A DNA stretch of 64,000 bases. Source: Siphlonurus alternatus. Its lineage: Eukaryota > Arthropoda > Insecta > Ephemeroptera > Siphlonuridae. A program made the position numbers and the translations under genes. The notes beneath the pieces were generated by a model. That model did no database searches, had not been told where the DNA came from, and saw only the letters and a list, made by a program, of their open reading frames with translations. Numbering within the stretch: position 1 is the stretch's first letter; every line of letters begins with the position of its first letter. Below are positions 10,801 to 21,131 of the stretch, piece after piece. The stretch covers positions 42,664,249 to 42,728,248 of the forward strand of contig OX463779.1 of the NCBI GenBank assembly GCA_949825025.1. Reading direction: 5' to 3'.

Positions 10801-13800
10801 GCGGCATGGGGATGGGAATGGGGGGTGGTGGACGAGGGGGAGGGCCCAGACGACAACGGGGTGAAGACACCGTGCACCCTCTCAAGTAAGTCACAGTTCA
10901 AGCAAGATAGGTTAAACAAAACAGGCAACTGAGGGCACTGGTCCAATAAAGCTTCCGTTTTTTGCTTGCCCTACTTGTGCATCAGTGTGAAATAGTCTAC
11001 ATTGATTTTTAAATTCATTTGATCTGAAATCCTATTGAAAAGAAAATGTATGTTGGTGCTGTTTAGTATTTGTTATTTAGTGGCTGTAAAATAATTTTTT
11101 ATGTGAATTTGTACTCTCTATCAGTATCCAAGAGTAACTTATTGAAAACTGGGTTATTTTTAAAGTAACTAGAAACCTTTTTTATATTATAGCAAATATG
11201 AATAATCTTTTACAAATTTTGGGTACTTGGTGTAAAAATTCTTAAAGTATTGTTTTTCTGAAAAATTACTAGATATTTATATTTTATATTTATATTTAGT
11301 GAGTGATATTTGAGTAAATATGGTCATGCCATGTTATACTTCAATTTGAATGTTATGATTCCAAAAAAATCTTAAGTTATTGCCCCTCTTTTTTCAGAGT
11401 TTCTTTAGAGGACCTCTACAACGGCAAGTCCACCAAGTTGCAGCTCAGCAAGAGTGTCATCTGCAAGACCTGTGATGGGTGAGTTGTCCGTACATGTCCT
11501 CACTTTATATTGGTAACTGTCCATTGAAAGCTACCAATTAAAGTGTTGTGCTATTTACATCGCATCTGCAACAATGTGTATTGAATTTGTGTAGTGAAGG
11601 TTAGTTAATGTGCCTCCTCTTACAACTTGTCCCTTGATGCCAAACGTCTTTGATAGCGTCACCCATAAGGACTGTATATAGACACTTAAGGTAGAGATAA
11701 CACGGATCAGCTGACCCAATGCTAAAAAAATCCCATTCATGAAAATTATGAAAAAAAAAAATTAATATGTTCTCCTCTACATCCCCTATCAGTAACTAAA
11801 ATATCAGGTATACAAAAACGAGCTAAATTTTCGAGTTATTAATTAGTCAACTTTTGTTTAAAAATTTATAACTCGAAAACTACAGTAGCTCGTTTTTGTA
11901 CCCTGATATTTTAGCTACTGATAGGGGATGTAGAGGAGAACATTTTAAATTTTTTTCATATTTTTCATTAATGGGATTTTTTTAGTATTGGGTCAGCTGA
12001 TCCATATTATCTCTACCTTAATATCTACCCTTCAGTACATAGAGGTTGTCCTTGTGACTGGTGAACTTACTTCAAGTACTATGCTGATACCAACTTTTTA
12101 ATTCGAGAGCTGCTAGATTCTGTATTCTATATGTACTTTTCATACTGTTCATTGATGATAAAAAAATATATATATGTATACCTTACGTTGCCTGTATATT
12201 CATTTGTTAATACTGTGACATGTGGCAACATTGTACTTTCTTTGCCCAATGCCAATGTTATATTCTTTCTATTGAGCGGTCAAGCAAGGCTTTCAAGTGG
12301 CATTGAGATTGTATCGTAATATAATCTTTGTTTGATATGAATGTGTGGCTTCGTAGTAAGAATTTCATTCAGTTTAGTACCTCTTTGAAAATTTAGTCAG
12401 GAGTAATAACACTGACCAATGATAGTGTTCATATTGATTATGCTAGTGAATCATATTAAATTGCAGGTTTCTACAAAGTTGCAATGAAGGTGTTACATGT
12501 TTTTGGACAATGTTTCATATCTATTTCTCTACTTTGTGAATTCTCCACTTATACAGGGTGGACACATGAAAAGTAGTGATTTAAAACTCCCGTAATGGAA
12601 GGAAAATACTGTATTTTTTGCCAACAATGACATTCACATCAAATTAAAGCTTAGAATCTCAATTTTTTTTTACGCCAAACTGAACATATCATTTTTGTGT
12701 TATGTTTGAACACGTTGAGAAATGGCATTTTAACACACTTTTTGCTCTTGCCATAAGGAAATTTGCAATTTTAACAGCGTTTTTAGACATTCAAATGTGT
12801 TAAAAAAATTACAAAACAAAATTTTCGAATGCACTGTTGTGTTGTGATAACATTCCATTCTGTTCCTCATCATTAGCCCCTCATAGCGGGAGCAGAATCC
12901 TCTTCAGCAACAAAGTTAAATGTTTTGCATGCTGGGCAGAGAGAATTTTGCAAATCTTGTAATTTTAATTTGTCAATTTTTAATCATTCTTCTCGTACAA
13001 TAACTGAAAGTGGGGGCAAGTAAGGGTTTAAGTGTGTGGCGACTTTGACAGTTGGTTTACCAAGATTTTTTCCACGTCCAGCGCTGCTATGAAGGTAAAT
13101 CTGCTAAGAAAGCGTTGTGCAAGACCCCCAAAAAGCATGATTTGAGAACCTCGAAAAGAGCTGCTGTAAAAAGCATTTGTTTAAGCTGTCAGTGGTAACA
13201 TGATGAAGAACTGACTGCAATGGGTCCTTGACATCATCATTGGATAAAAAAAGTTGTTTTGCCAATTTTTTAGCACATTTAAACCTCTAAAAACGCTGCT
13301 AAAATCACAGACATTTCCTTAAGACAAGAGCAAAAAGTGGGTTCGGATACCATTTCTCAACGTGTTCAAACATGACATAAAAAGGAAATTTTCAGTTAGA
13401 CGTTAAAAAAACTTGAAATCCTAAGCTTTAATTTGACGTTCATGTTATTGTAGACAAAAAATATTTTCCTTCAATTATAACAGTTTTAAATCGCTACTTT
13501 TCATGTGTCCACCCTGTATTTAATTGTTGAAATCAGCAAGAATAACAAGCATTAGATTTTTGAGACTATAAAGCTTGGTGCAGAATCTAGTTTAGTTAAC
13601 ATTTAAACTACGTTCTCAAAATGAGGATTCTTGTGTGGATTAACATTGTAAAATCATGATCTGACAACATTCTCATCTTAATTTTACAGCATTGACAGCA
13701 CCATAATTAGTTATCACATACCTTCAGACAAATATTAAAAATATAAAAACATCATAAGTGAATGTGGTGCTTTTTATATCAATTTTGTTGCTTTTTGTGA

Positions 13801-16800
13801 TTCTCTTAATACTATAGGTCATGTCATATCCTCAAGAAAAGTAGTATAAATTTCTGCGCTCAGTGCCATCTATTTGTCCATTATGTACTCAATTTGCGCT
13901 ACTAAAAAACTCTTCTTTAATAGTGTATTAGTTGAGTTGTTCTGAAGGCCATCTATCTTGCAGGAAGGGAGGTAGGACCGGTGCATGCCAGCCATGCCGA
14001 GGGTGCCGCGGCTGTGGCATCAAGGTGACCTTCAGGCAGCTCGGTCCCGGAATGTCCCAGCAGATCCAGAGCCGGTGCTCAGACTGCGGGGGAGAGGGGG
14101 AGGTGATTTCGGAGAAGGACCGGTGTGGCACATGCCGGGGCAAGAAGGTGGTCAACGAGATCAAGATCCTCGAGGTACACGTCGACAAGGGCATGCGAGA
14201 GGGGCAGAAGATCTACCTACGTGGAGAGGGAGACCAGCAGGTGAGGAGCATATTCCTATTGCCATGGTTACCAAAGATTAAAAATAAAGAAATGTTGGAT
14301 ATATGACCTAGTAACATAACAAACTGGGGCCAAGAAGAAAAAGCAGACAACGAGAGGGGGGGGGGGATTGATTGATTATTGAGAGTTTTCACCAAAAAAT
14401 AATCTTGATATTTTCATAAAGTAGCATGTGTGTTTTGCTACATGGCTTTTGACTTGCAAGTTGTGTTCCTAATAAGAGTCAAAAGTCAAGGAACACTACA
14501 ATTCATTTGTAATTCCACAACTCTCACTTAATGTTAAGAACTTGGGATTACCAAACTTAAATTTAATTGTCCAGAAAAAACACATGACAAGCTAATACGC
14601 CATAACAAGACGGTAACATCTCATCGCTGATTGACAAAAACAATGTCTCAAATGTTGATAATGTTTCTACAGCCGGGAGTGGAGCCTGGCGACGTGATCA
14701 TCATCCTGCAGCCCAAGCCCCACGAACGGTTCCAGCGGTCCGGTGATGACCTCATGACAACCCACACGGTGACCTTGACTGAGGCTCTGTGTGGCTTCTG
14801 TCTGGTGCTCAAGCACCTGGACGGACGCGACCTTGTCGTGAGACATCCTCCGGGAGAGGTCGTCAAGCCAGGTCAGTGCTCTTACGAGTTAGTCAAGGTC
14901 ATCAGGATATCAGAGTGGGTTATATCTGCAATAATGAGCTATCTGCTGTATCATGTGAATGCAATTATGAGTTGTAAAATGGTATAAAATAAATCTCATC
15001 GTTGCGCTTACCTGAAATAGCAGATAGCTCATTATTGCAGATGAGGGACAATGGTAGGCATCAGAATAACTGGGCAATAGGTGAGAGAAAATCAGACGCT
15101 CCCACTGCTCATGTATTATTTCCTACACTGCAACCAATCAACCAATTTGAAGTACCCCTTGATCCCCCCCTTTCCTACTAACAAAGTATAAAGGTAGAGA
15201 AAATTTTAGATACAAACTCATTTATTGGGTTTTTATTGAAAAATCAAGGATTTTTTATCTAATAGTGACCTGATATTTGTTAGATTTTGGCACGACAAAG
15301 CGATTGCATGAGCAATGCACTCATCATACGTTACATTATAGTGTAAATAGGCTTCCATAGTGTTGGGTGAGCATATTAAAAAAATAAAATCATTAAAAGA
15401 TAATTAGTAGAGAGGACGAACGAAATTGGAAGTTAATACGACTGCTACCACAAATATGCTGGACTCTGAAATATAAAGCCATCTCTCCAGCATTAATGTC
15501 TTCTTTAAAAAGTCCTGAAATATATTTATATTGTTATGACTACTATGATCTTGAAGTATACTTTCTATTTTTTTATACTATCTGGAAGTTTATTATACAA
15601 TACATTTGCGTATTTAAAAATATTAGAATATCAGATTAAGCTTTATTACTTTGTCCCCGGTCCAAATCCCGAATACGACAGACTTTTCGCGACTTGGAAT
15701 GGGTGTGACTGGCTACTAGATGAAAGAGTTGGTAGGAGGAAGACAGCTTACGGCTGTCTATACTCCGCTGGGGTGATTAAGACCGCGGAATGTTGTGCAA
15801 ACAATATACGTGCCCCGCTAAGAAACGGTACTTAACTGTCTGGCGTGCAGACTGGGTATTAGGAGCCCCAGAGAGCACTGTGAACAATGTTGAAAAATAA
15901 GTTCCGCCATTGGTAACCAAACCAACCAAACAAATCATTGCAGTCGTGGGCATATACTTACATGACCTAGTTAAAATTTGGCTGTAGTGAACTTGGCAGT
16001 CTTTTATAATTTAATAATTTAAAAATATTGATGCACTGTAATGGAATCATGACAACATTCACACTTGAAAGTGTCAGCTAGCTTGCTAAGTCCTTTAGCA
16101 TCAGACAAAATTCGGCTCAATTTTTTTAATTTATAGAAGCTTCAAGTGTTTTTCTGCGGGAAAATTTTCTCTGTGTGTCATCATAATTAAAAAAGAAGTA
16201 CAATTTTTTCCAAGACATTGACTTTACCCATTAATTTAGGATCTTCTAATTTTAAATATTTTTCCTCTAAAAAAACAGCCTTTTAACAGTTTAGATAGGA
16301 TGGTGAGAATACCAGAAAATGAGCAGACTAATGTTGTGAAGGTTGATTTAACCTTTCTGCCGTGTTCCTCAGGAGACCTGAAGGGCATCCAGGGCGAGGG
16401 AATGCCACAGTACAAGAACCCCTTTGAGAAGGGTAACCTCTACATCAAGTTTGATGTCTCATTCCCCAGCAACCACTTTACCACAGAAGCCAAGCTCAAG
16501 GTCAGTCAGGGTCAAATCTGAACTCCGTTAAATGTCTAAAAGTTTCCAGTTCTAGACAAAAAGAAAATCCTCATATTTTCTCAAAATAATATCTTTACTC
16601 GGCCAATTTAAGGATTGATATTGATCAAAAATTGAGCTTGTAGAGGGTAAATCACTTTAGAAATGTCAGCAAGCCTTTCTTTTATACAATACAGTAATAC
16701 ATTAAAATTAGACGGGAAGAAATAAGCAGCTTTATGGCCAGTTTGTTGTATTTTTTGTTAACACTGACTACAAGGACCATTAGTAAAATCAGTATTATCT

Positions 16801-17168
16801 TTGTTCTTTATATTTTAATATATCAATGTTTACCAATCAATAAAAAAGGCTGCTAAAGATAACATTAGTCTTTGAATAAAATTGTGAACTGGTGTTGGGA
16901 AATATGAACTTGTTCCGTGTCTTGTATGACCTGTTTTCCCTTACTGACGTCTTATTGACCCTTGAAACGTACACAGGAGCTGGAGAGCCTGCTGCCACAG
17001 CGACCTGAGGTGACCCTTCCCAAGGGCGACCTTGTTGAGGAGGTAGACATGCACGACTACGACCCAAGCGACCGCGGTGGTCGGGGGGGTAGCGGCGGTC
17101 GCACCGAAGCCTACGCTAGTGACGACGAAGACCATCACGGACCCGGGATCCAATGTGCCCAGCAGTAG
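1800..17168 (+). CDS. DNAJA2: DnaJ homolog subfamily A member 2 (type I Hsp40 co-chaperone), 7 coding exons
   Basis: Join 1800-1868, 10578-10885, 11398-11478, 13964-14240, 14673-14871, 16373-16500, 16977-17168, giving 417 residues (human DNAJA2 is about 412). All introns are GT-AG and all junctions keep frame. Order of domains: J domain about residues 5-66 with HPD at 33-35; Gly/Phe/Met-rich linker about 70-115; zinc-finger region 148-214 with CxxCxGxG-type motifs at C148, C164, C191 and C207; two C-terminal substrate-binding beta domains with [10 protein letters not shown]; acidic tail ending CAQQ, a CaaX box like the CAHQ of human DNAJA2. Known family role: delivers unfolded clients to cytosolic Hsc70/Hsp70 and stimulates its ATPase; C-terminal farnesylation gives membrane association. 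Complete, with no frameshift. Intron 1 (8.7 kb) is unusually long relative to the others. Confidence 0.95.
1869..3594. other. DNAJA2 intron 1, 5' part; no gene
   Basis: AT-rich intron sequence with no supported gene. A stretch at about 2590-2611 (ACACTCAATCGGGGGGTATC) recurs inverted at about 6566-6588 (one G replaced by A), hinting at an old element or two copies of a repeat. Nothing else stands out. Confidence 0.4.
3595..3945 (+). mobile_element. 5S rRNA-derived SINE, copy 1
   Basis: The head matches 5S rRNA: GTCTCGTCAGATCACCGAAG, then a GTTGGATGGGTGACC segment corresponding to the internal 5S promoter region. The body carries the TGAGGTTTCCACGTTTCCCT block followed by GCAAATGCCGGGATGG and GGCCGTGGC, shared with the other copies below. 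The 5S head supplies a Pol III promoter in this class (SINE3). Moderately degenerate. Confidence 0.75.
4811..5200 (+). mobile_element. 5S rRNA-derived SINE, copy 2 (most complete)
   Basis: Head 4811-4905 resembles 5S rRNA (TTAGATCACCGAAGTCAGG, then GTTAGTACTTGGATGGGTGA). The middle has CAGTGATGCACTTGTGTGTG. The conserved body follows (GAGGTTTTCCACGGTTCCCT, AATGCTGGGACG, GGCCGTGGCCATGC), and the 3' end is TAGGGGTGTATCCTTG with an A-rich tail. At about 390 bp it serves as the reference copy for this window. Target duplications are not clear. Confidence 0.85.
5205..5445 (+). repeat. Two diverged tandem copies of a ~120-bp unit
   Basis: Starting at about 5213 and 5328 the same order of motifs occurs twice: GTCAC, GAGCCATT, CTTTGG/CTTGG, then CCCAGCA and CTTGGCGTCTTTGTC versus CTGGGTGCCTTCGTC, then GCAACAAGG. 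Both copies translate in one direction to related peptides (TQHLGAFV and TQHLGVFV), but only the second is open for any length. Origin unknown: an old tandem duplication or a broken coding repeat. Confidence 0.4.
5471..5794. mobile_element. MITE of the GGACAACCTGCATG / TTTTTTATTGCA family
   Basis: The left end reads GGATAACCTGCAGCATTTTT, TATTGC; the right end is the inverse, TGCAATAAAAAAATATGCAG then TTTGTCCAT. Length about 324 bp, like the family copies near 19.3, 23.2, 39.5, 50.5 and 61.7 kb. No coding capacity. Confidence 0.6.
5795..7097. other. DNAJA2 intron 1, middle; no gene
   Basis: AT-rich intron DNA up to about 6850, then a GC-richer CT-repeat-like patch (about 6950-7080, several copies of GTGCTCGCACC / CTCTGTG). 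Open frames there are composition artefacts. No family recognised. Confidence 0.35.
7098..7521 (+). repeat. Perfect tandem duplication, 2 x 212 bp
   Basis: Positions 7098-7309 and 7310-7521 appear identical base for base. Each unit contains a palindromic CRE-type site TGACGTCA (7111-7118 and 7323-7330) and GATGCACCTGCATGTCAGGT. The lack of any divergence means a very recent event, gene conversion, or an assembly artefact. The repeated open frame that spans it is not convincing as a gene. Confidence 0.85.
7522..10577. other. DNAJA2 intron 1, 3' part; no supported gene
   Basis: AT-rich with poly-T tracts (about 7938-7952). One frame stays open from about 10216 across the end of the intron, over 110 codons without a stop, but its product (for example [19 protein letters not shown]) matches nothing I know and it runs out of frame into exon 2. 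The 3' end TTGCTTGCAG is the exon 2 acceptor. Confidence 0.4.
10578..10885 (+). CDS. DNAJA2: DNAJA2 coding exon 2: J domain with HPD and G/F region
   Basis: Encodes [19 protein letters not shown], the core of the J domain with the HPD tripeptide that triggers Hsp70 ATPase, then [25 protein letters not shown] and a Gly/Met-rich linker ([13 protein letters not shown]) ending [13 protein letters not shown]. Acceptor TTGCAG, donor CTCAA|GTAAGT, phase 2. GC-rich against AT-rich introns. Confidence 0.94.
11398..11478 (+). CDS. DNAJA2: DNAJA2 coding exon 3: start of substrate-binding domain I and first zinc motif
   Basis: Encodes [20 protein letters not shown] then [17 protein letters not shown] is the hallmark start of the C-terminal domain in type I Hsp40s. 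CKTCDG with the next exon's KG completes the first CxxCxGxG zinc motif (C148, C151). Acceptor TTTTCAG, donor GATGG|GTGAGT, phase 2. Confidence 0.92.
11690..12017. mobile_element. Palindromic TTAA-flanked element in intron 3
   Basis: TTAA at 11686-11689 and 12018-12021. The arms are inverted copies (GGTAGAGATAACACGGATCA at the left end, its inverse with minor changes at the right). Inner arms share CTACATCCCCTATCAGTA and AAAATATCAGGTATACAAA with the palindromes at 20.4 and 25.1 kb, while the terminal GGATCAGCTGA matches the element at 24.2 kb. About 328 bp, no open frame. Confidence 0.75.
12554..13516. mobile_element. 963-bp mariner/Tc1-like non-autonomous element with ~260-bp inverted ends
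   Basis: Ends are CAGGGTGGACACATGAAAAG and its exact inverse, flanked by TA on both sides (12552-12553, 13517-13518). Inverted similarity continues inward for roughly 260 bp with scattered changes. TA duplication plus CAGGG termini fits the Tc1/mariner group, as inference. The middle 400 bp has no intact transposase frame. It sits inside DNAJA2 intron 3. Confidence 0.75.
13964..14240 (+). CDS. DNAJA2: DNAJA2 coding exon 4: zinc motifs 2-4
   Basis: Encodes residues about 153-245: [66 protein letters not shown]. The second zinc motif aligns as C164-C167 (CRGCRGCG) and is preceded by an extra cysteine C161. Human DNAJA2 has one cysteine fewer in this stretch. Acceptor TTGCAG, donor CAG|GTGAGG, phase 0. 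Confidence 0.94.
14673..14871 (+). CDS. DNAJA2: DNAJA2 coding exon 5: substrate-binding domain I/II junction
   Basis: Encodes [20 protein letters not shown] through [20 protein letters not shown] and [21 protein letters not shown] and the HLDGR stretch are strongly conserved in DNAJA1/2. Acceptor CTACAG, donor CCAG|GTCAGT, phase 1. Confidence 0.93.
14921..15045. repeat. Inverted repeat, ~26-bp arms
   Basis: TCTGCAATAATGAGCTATCT at about 14926 is repeated inverted at about 15020-15045 (AGATAGCTCATTATTGCAGA). About 70 nt separate the arms. Probably a MITE remnant beside the exon 5 donor. Confidence 0.55.
15645..15890. other. Unassigned GC-richer block in DNAJA2 intron 5
   Basis: A compact block with balanced base composition sits in AT-rich intron. 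The plus frame is open to 15835 ([20 protein letters not shown] and onward), but no protein family, snRNA or rRNA segment is recognised. It may be an old SINE or pseudogene fragment. Confidence 0.25.
16373..16500 (+). CDS. DNAJA2: DNAJA2 coding exon 6: substrate-binding domain II
   Basis: Encodes [20 protein letters not shown] and [40 protein letters not shown] is diagnostic of DNAJA2-type co-chaperones. Acceptor CCTCAG, donor AAG|GTCAGT, phase 0. Confidence 0.94.
16977..17168 (+). CDS. DNAJA2: DNAJA2 coding exon 7: C-terminus with CaaX box
   Basis: Encodes [12 protein letters not shown], an acidic and glycine-rich tail ([19 protein letters not shown]), then [15 protein letters not shown] and TAG at 17166-17168. 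The [11 protein letters not shown] end matches the human HHGPGVQCAHQ pattern. C414 is the predicted farnesylation site. Acceptor ACACAG. Confidence 0.94.
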   Translation, partial: ELESLLPQRPEVTLPKGDLVEEVDMHDYDPSDRGGRGGSGGRTEAYASDDEDHHGPGIQCAQQ

Positions 17169-18750
17169 CCGTCGCCAGGCAGAAAAAAAGGGGAGGAGCG
17201 GACGCCGTGGCACAATCAGCAAGAGTTTGCTCACCTCACATCAAAATTTAGGAAAAACAATGTATTTGGAATCGTGTAGGTGAATTGGACGATCGTCTGT
17301 GTATTTTAAGGTTGTTTTTAAGGTATTGTCACCTTAATTCTTCTTTTTGTCAAAAAAATACATATACGTAGGGGAAATTATTATAAGGGGGCATTCATAA
17401 ACCTACTTGGCATCAATTTAGAGCTAGCAATTAGTATTTAACCCCTGATATTGGAAACTAAATCATCGCTAGATAGATTTGTGAATACTCTTATATAGTT
17501 TACTGGTATTTTAAACAGAAAGTTTTATGTGAAAATCAAGTTGTGTCAATACCAATGAATTTCATAATGATTTCCCGCTACTAATAAACAAAATTAATAA
17601 CGATAAACTCTTACAAATTTTGCTGCGTCACGGATGTGTTTAACGTAATGTATTTTCAATGCCTTTAATGGTACTTACAACACTCTTTTAGAATTTTTTC
17701 TAATTGTATCAAGTGTTTAAAGAAAAGAAATAAAATTGCAAGGTGTCCGTTGCATTATAAAAAATAGAGCAATATTGCTGCTACTATGAATATACCGTTA
17801 GATTTTCACTGTCGTAGTCGAAGATTTCTTTTAAAATTTTTACACCTTACCGTATTGGTTAATCAATGTTACGTTATGCCTGATAATATCCCGATGTCTA
17901 AATAATATTGTTGGCAATACTTCTTTTTTTCACACTCAAGAAACTTGACAGCTTAAATTACATAGGTATGTGTTTTGTTTCGTTTTTAACATAATTCTAC
18001 TAGAATTTTTTTCCAATAAAGCACATACCATAAAGTTTTAGAATGATTGTATATAAATTGAGAAGATTTGTATGGGCCCAATAAGGATAATTAAATCTAT
18101 TGATTGAATCTTTGTATGTCGGAATAGATGAGTGGCAAGCCCTCTCCAAGTAAATTTCATTCCTGCCTTAAAGGTTACAAAAAAGCTTTGTAGACTGGCA
18201 CATTCACAGCTCCTCCTCAATTTACCCAGTGTCTCTTTAAATCAAGGAGTCAATGAAGACTTTTATTAACTATACCCTCTTTTTTAATGTACTCCTAAGG
18301 ACATGACGTTATCCCTGCTCTATAGAGGCGTCGAGACTTTAAAAAAAAATGTGATGGCTTCATTATTCTCTTCCTACCTCTCCCAAAATTGTAAACCTGT
18401 CTCTCTTTGTCTCAACAGGGGTAAAGTTCGTAATGTCCTTAGGATGTACATTACATTTCTTTAAGAATAATAAAAAAGGTCTTCTATTATACAAGTTAAT
18501 TATTTATATAATTTGTCTATTTGAACAATGAATTCATTTTTTTTAAAATGACATAAAAGTTACAGAAGTAACCATTTCTTAATCTTTTCTTTTTTTATTT
18601 AGTTGTTAAAATTTATTGTAATCAATATGAATGAGATTAAAGTATCTCAAACATATTCACATTGTGCTCTTGGTCAACAGAAACTAATTGTTAAATTGTT
18701 GTAAACGTTTTGATGACGAAATTAAACGAGGTGGATACTTTATTGAAGTG
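17169..18750 (+). other. DNAJA2 3' UTR and downstream flank
   Basis: No gene seen. Candidate polyadenylation signals AATAAA occur at 17729-17734 and 18015-18020, with more near 18468. An old MITE-like pair (GGGGGCATTCATAAA at about 17388 and TTTGTGAATACTC near 17481) lies inside, related to the GGGGCATTCACAAAG elements at 24.6 and 48.35 kb. Which signal is used cannot be told from sequence alone. Confidence 0.45.
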
Positions 18751-19313
18751 ATCATGTAACTAACAATCTTAATTATGTACCCACTGCGATTTCAGTTATA
18801 CTTATACAAGACTACGATGTCGCTTGTAAAAATCGCAGCATTCAACAGTTCGGTGTCCACCATGTAATCATAAAATTTATTTGTTTTTTTTTTTTTTTTT
18901 TTTCATTTTAATTTTTAATAGAACCAATTTTTTTTATGTCTTTTAGTTGATTGATTTGTGTGACGATGTGCTGCCTGGCGTTGAGGTCATGTGACCGCTA
19001 TCGGAGCTGCTGGTTGGCTCCTGAACTTTACGTCTGCGGTGGGTGGGGGGTGTTGTCGTGAAGAACTCGTCCAATCAGAACTTGGCATCAGGCAGACTGC
19101 AAAAATATTTACTTTTTTATTGTTTTGTTCTCACTCTAGAAATTGTCAAGTCAATAAAAAAACAATAAATCAAAAAAAATATGTGATTTAACTTTTTATT
19201 GATTTATTATGATATCGGAGGACCCAAGTACAGATCGAGCTATTTAGTAGAAAATGGACAAATGCATGACATTTTTTTATATTTTAAATAGAGGACGTAC
19301 AAAATGTATTGTC
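18751..19313. other. Intergenic; no gene
   Basis: AT-rich apart from a GC-richer patch at about 18960-19090 of unknown origin. Contains a poly-T run near 18885-18903. Nothing else supported. Confidence 0.4.
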
Positions 19314-19640
19314 AGGACAACCTGAATGAACAAATTTTATTGCAGAAATGAAAAGAGGGTACCAAATTATGGTGCTCTGATATTTTTCAGATTTTTCAGA
19401 AACTGGGAACTATTTTAAAAAAATATTGAAAGTACAGAGACAGGCATCAATAGGCATCTCCTCTTAATAAAAAGATAGGGACTAAAACCCCTATCTGTGG
19501 GTGTGGGTTCAAACCAAAATTTTACATAACTTTTTAGCAAACACTTCCAAGGCTCTAAAAATTTTCAACAATTCAGGGTAACATAATTTGGTGCCCTCTG
19601 TTCATTTCTGCAATAAAACAAAATCAAGCAGGTGTCCATT
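19314..19640. mobile_element. MITE, GGACAACCTGCATG family
   Basis: Left end GGACAACCTGAATG then TTTTATTGCAGAAATGAAAA and GAGGGTACCAAATTATG; the right end is the inverse (CCCTCTGTTCATTTCTGCAA, then GCAGGTGTCCATT). About 327 bp, no open frame. Confidence 0.75.
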
Positions 19641-19794
19641 TTGTTTGAACTCCTTAAAATCAAGCTGCAACACACTTTAATGTCATAGCTGAGTAATGCT
19701 GTAATTTGCATGACTGAAACTTCCACTTGCAAGGTCAATATTCTCTTTCGCCTGCTACTATCAATTTTCGCCTCTGCTAATAATAAAATTATTG

Positions 19795-19951
19795 ACCCCA
19801 GTTTTCATCGACATAGATATTGAAATATGACTCGGTGACATCACAATGACGTCATTGAACCAACTGACAAAGATGACAATTATATTTACTCGTGACGTCA
19901 TAGAGTCAAATTCCAATTTTTATCTACGCTTATATCAATGAAAACTGGGGT
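19795..19951. mobile_element. Short MITE with CCCCAGTTTTCAT ends and paired TGACGTCA sites
   Basis: ACCCCAGTTTTCATCGA at the left and TCAATGAAAACTGGGGT at the right are near-exact inverses. Inner sequence carries two TGACGTCA palindromes. About 157 bp. Confidence 0.6.
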
Positions 19952-20154
19952 AAATAATTAGCACATGTAAAAATTAATGGTATCTCGTGAAAGTGAATAA
20001 TTTTATCTTCAGTTTATGTTGAAAGTTTCATGCTTCTTTAAGAGTTAAAAGAAAAGTGAAAAATTACAATACTTTACTTTTATACCATTTATCCAAATAT
20101 GTAATAAAAAATCATGCAGGTTGTCCATTGAAGCTAGAGGGCAGTGTAAATAGT

Positions 20155-21131
20155 CAGGGATCAGATGCAAGATGCACACGGATGCGTAAAAATGGGCTTG
20201 CATCCGCATCCGTGCATCCCAGATGCACGGGGAAAAATGAATGCATCCGGATGCATGAAAATTAAATTTGCATCTAAATGCGCATCCCAGATGCATGAAA
20301 AATAAATTTGCATCCGGATGCGCATCCACGGATGCACGAAAAATAAATTTGCATCCATTTAAGGGTAAAAGGTAACGCCACCAATGTTAAAAAAAAATCC
20401 CTCACACAAAAATTCTGAAAAAAATGTAAAATGTTCTCCTCTACACCCCCTATATCAGTAGGTAAAATATCAGGTATACAAATACGATCTAGTTTTTGAG
20501 TTATGAATTTTTAAAGTTGGCTATTTTAACATGGAGAAATGGAATTCCCATGTTAAATTAGTCAACTTTAAAAATTCATAACTCAAAAACTAGATCGTAT
20601 TTGTGTACCTGATATTTTAACTACTGATAGGGGATGCAGAGGAGAACATTTTAAATTTTTTTCAGAATTTTTGTGTGAGGGACTTTTTTTAACATTGGTG
20701 GCGTTACCTTACCCTTAACACTTTTTTTTCCCTTTTTTTTTTTTTATCAGGTTTTTTGCTAATGGCCTCTAAACTAATCTTATAACACGAGGCATATTTT
20801 TTAAATATATTTGCCACTTGTCGTTTAAAATTGCAAGAAACAAAGTGTATTATAAAAACCAAGGATCGGATGCAGATGCAAGATGCACACTGATGCGCAA
20901 AAATGGGCTTGCATCCGCATCCGTGCTTCCCAGATGCACGGGAAAAAAATTAATGCATCCGGATGCGCATCCCAAATGCATGAAAAATAAATTTACATCC
21001 GGATGCGCATCCCAGATGCATGAAAAATAAATATGCATCCGGATGCGCATCCATGGATGCACGAAAAATTAATTTGCATCTAGATGCACATCTTGGATGC
21101 ACGAAAAAAACGCGTGCATCCGGTCCCTGTC
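20155..21131. mobile_element. Composite element built of a GGATGC/GCATCC minisatellite, flanked by TAAATAGT
   Basis: Two blocks (about 20155-20358 and 20865-21131) consist of ~40-bp units with GGATGCGCATCCCAGATGC and GAAAAATAAATTTGCATCC. The outer ends are related inverses (CAGGGATCAGATGC and GCATCCGGTCCCTG). The 8-mer TAAATAGT lies directly before the left end and two bases beyond the right CCCTG, as expected for a hAT-type duplication with a small slip. The left block is interrupted by a palindromic TTAA element at 20363. Open frames here are repeat artefacts. Confidence 0.6.
20363..20714. mobile_element. Palindromic TTAA-flanked element (type GCCACCAATG)
   Basis: TTAA at 20359-20362 and 20715-20718. 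The left end GGGTAAAAGGTAACGCCACC is mirrored at the right (GGTGGCGTTACCTTACCC). The arms include ATACGATCTAGTTTTTGAGT and CTACTGATAGGGGATGCAGA. Arms are about 155 bp and nearly complementary; closely matches 25141-25487. Confidence 0.8.
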
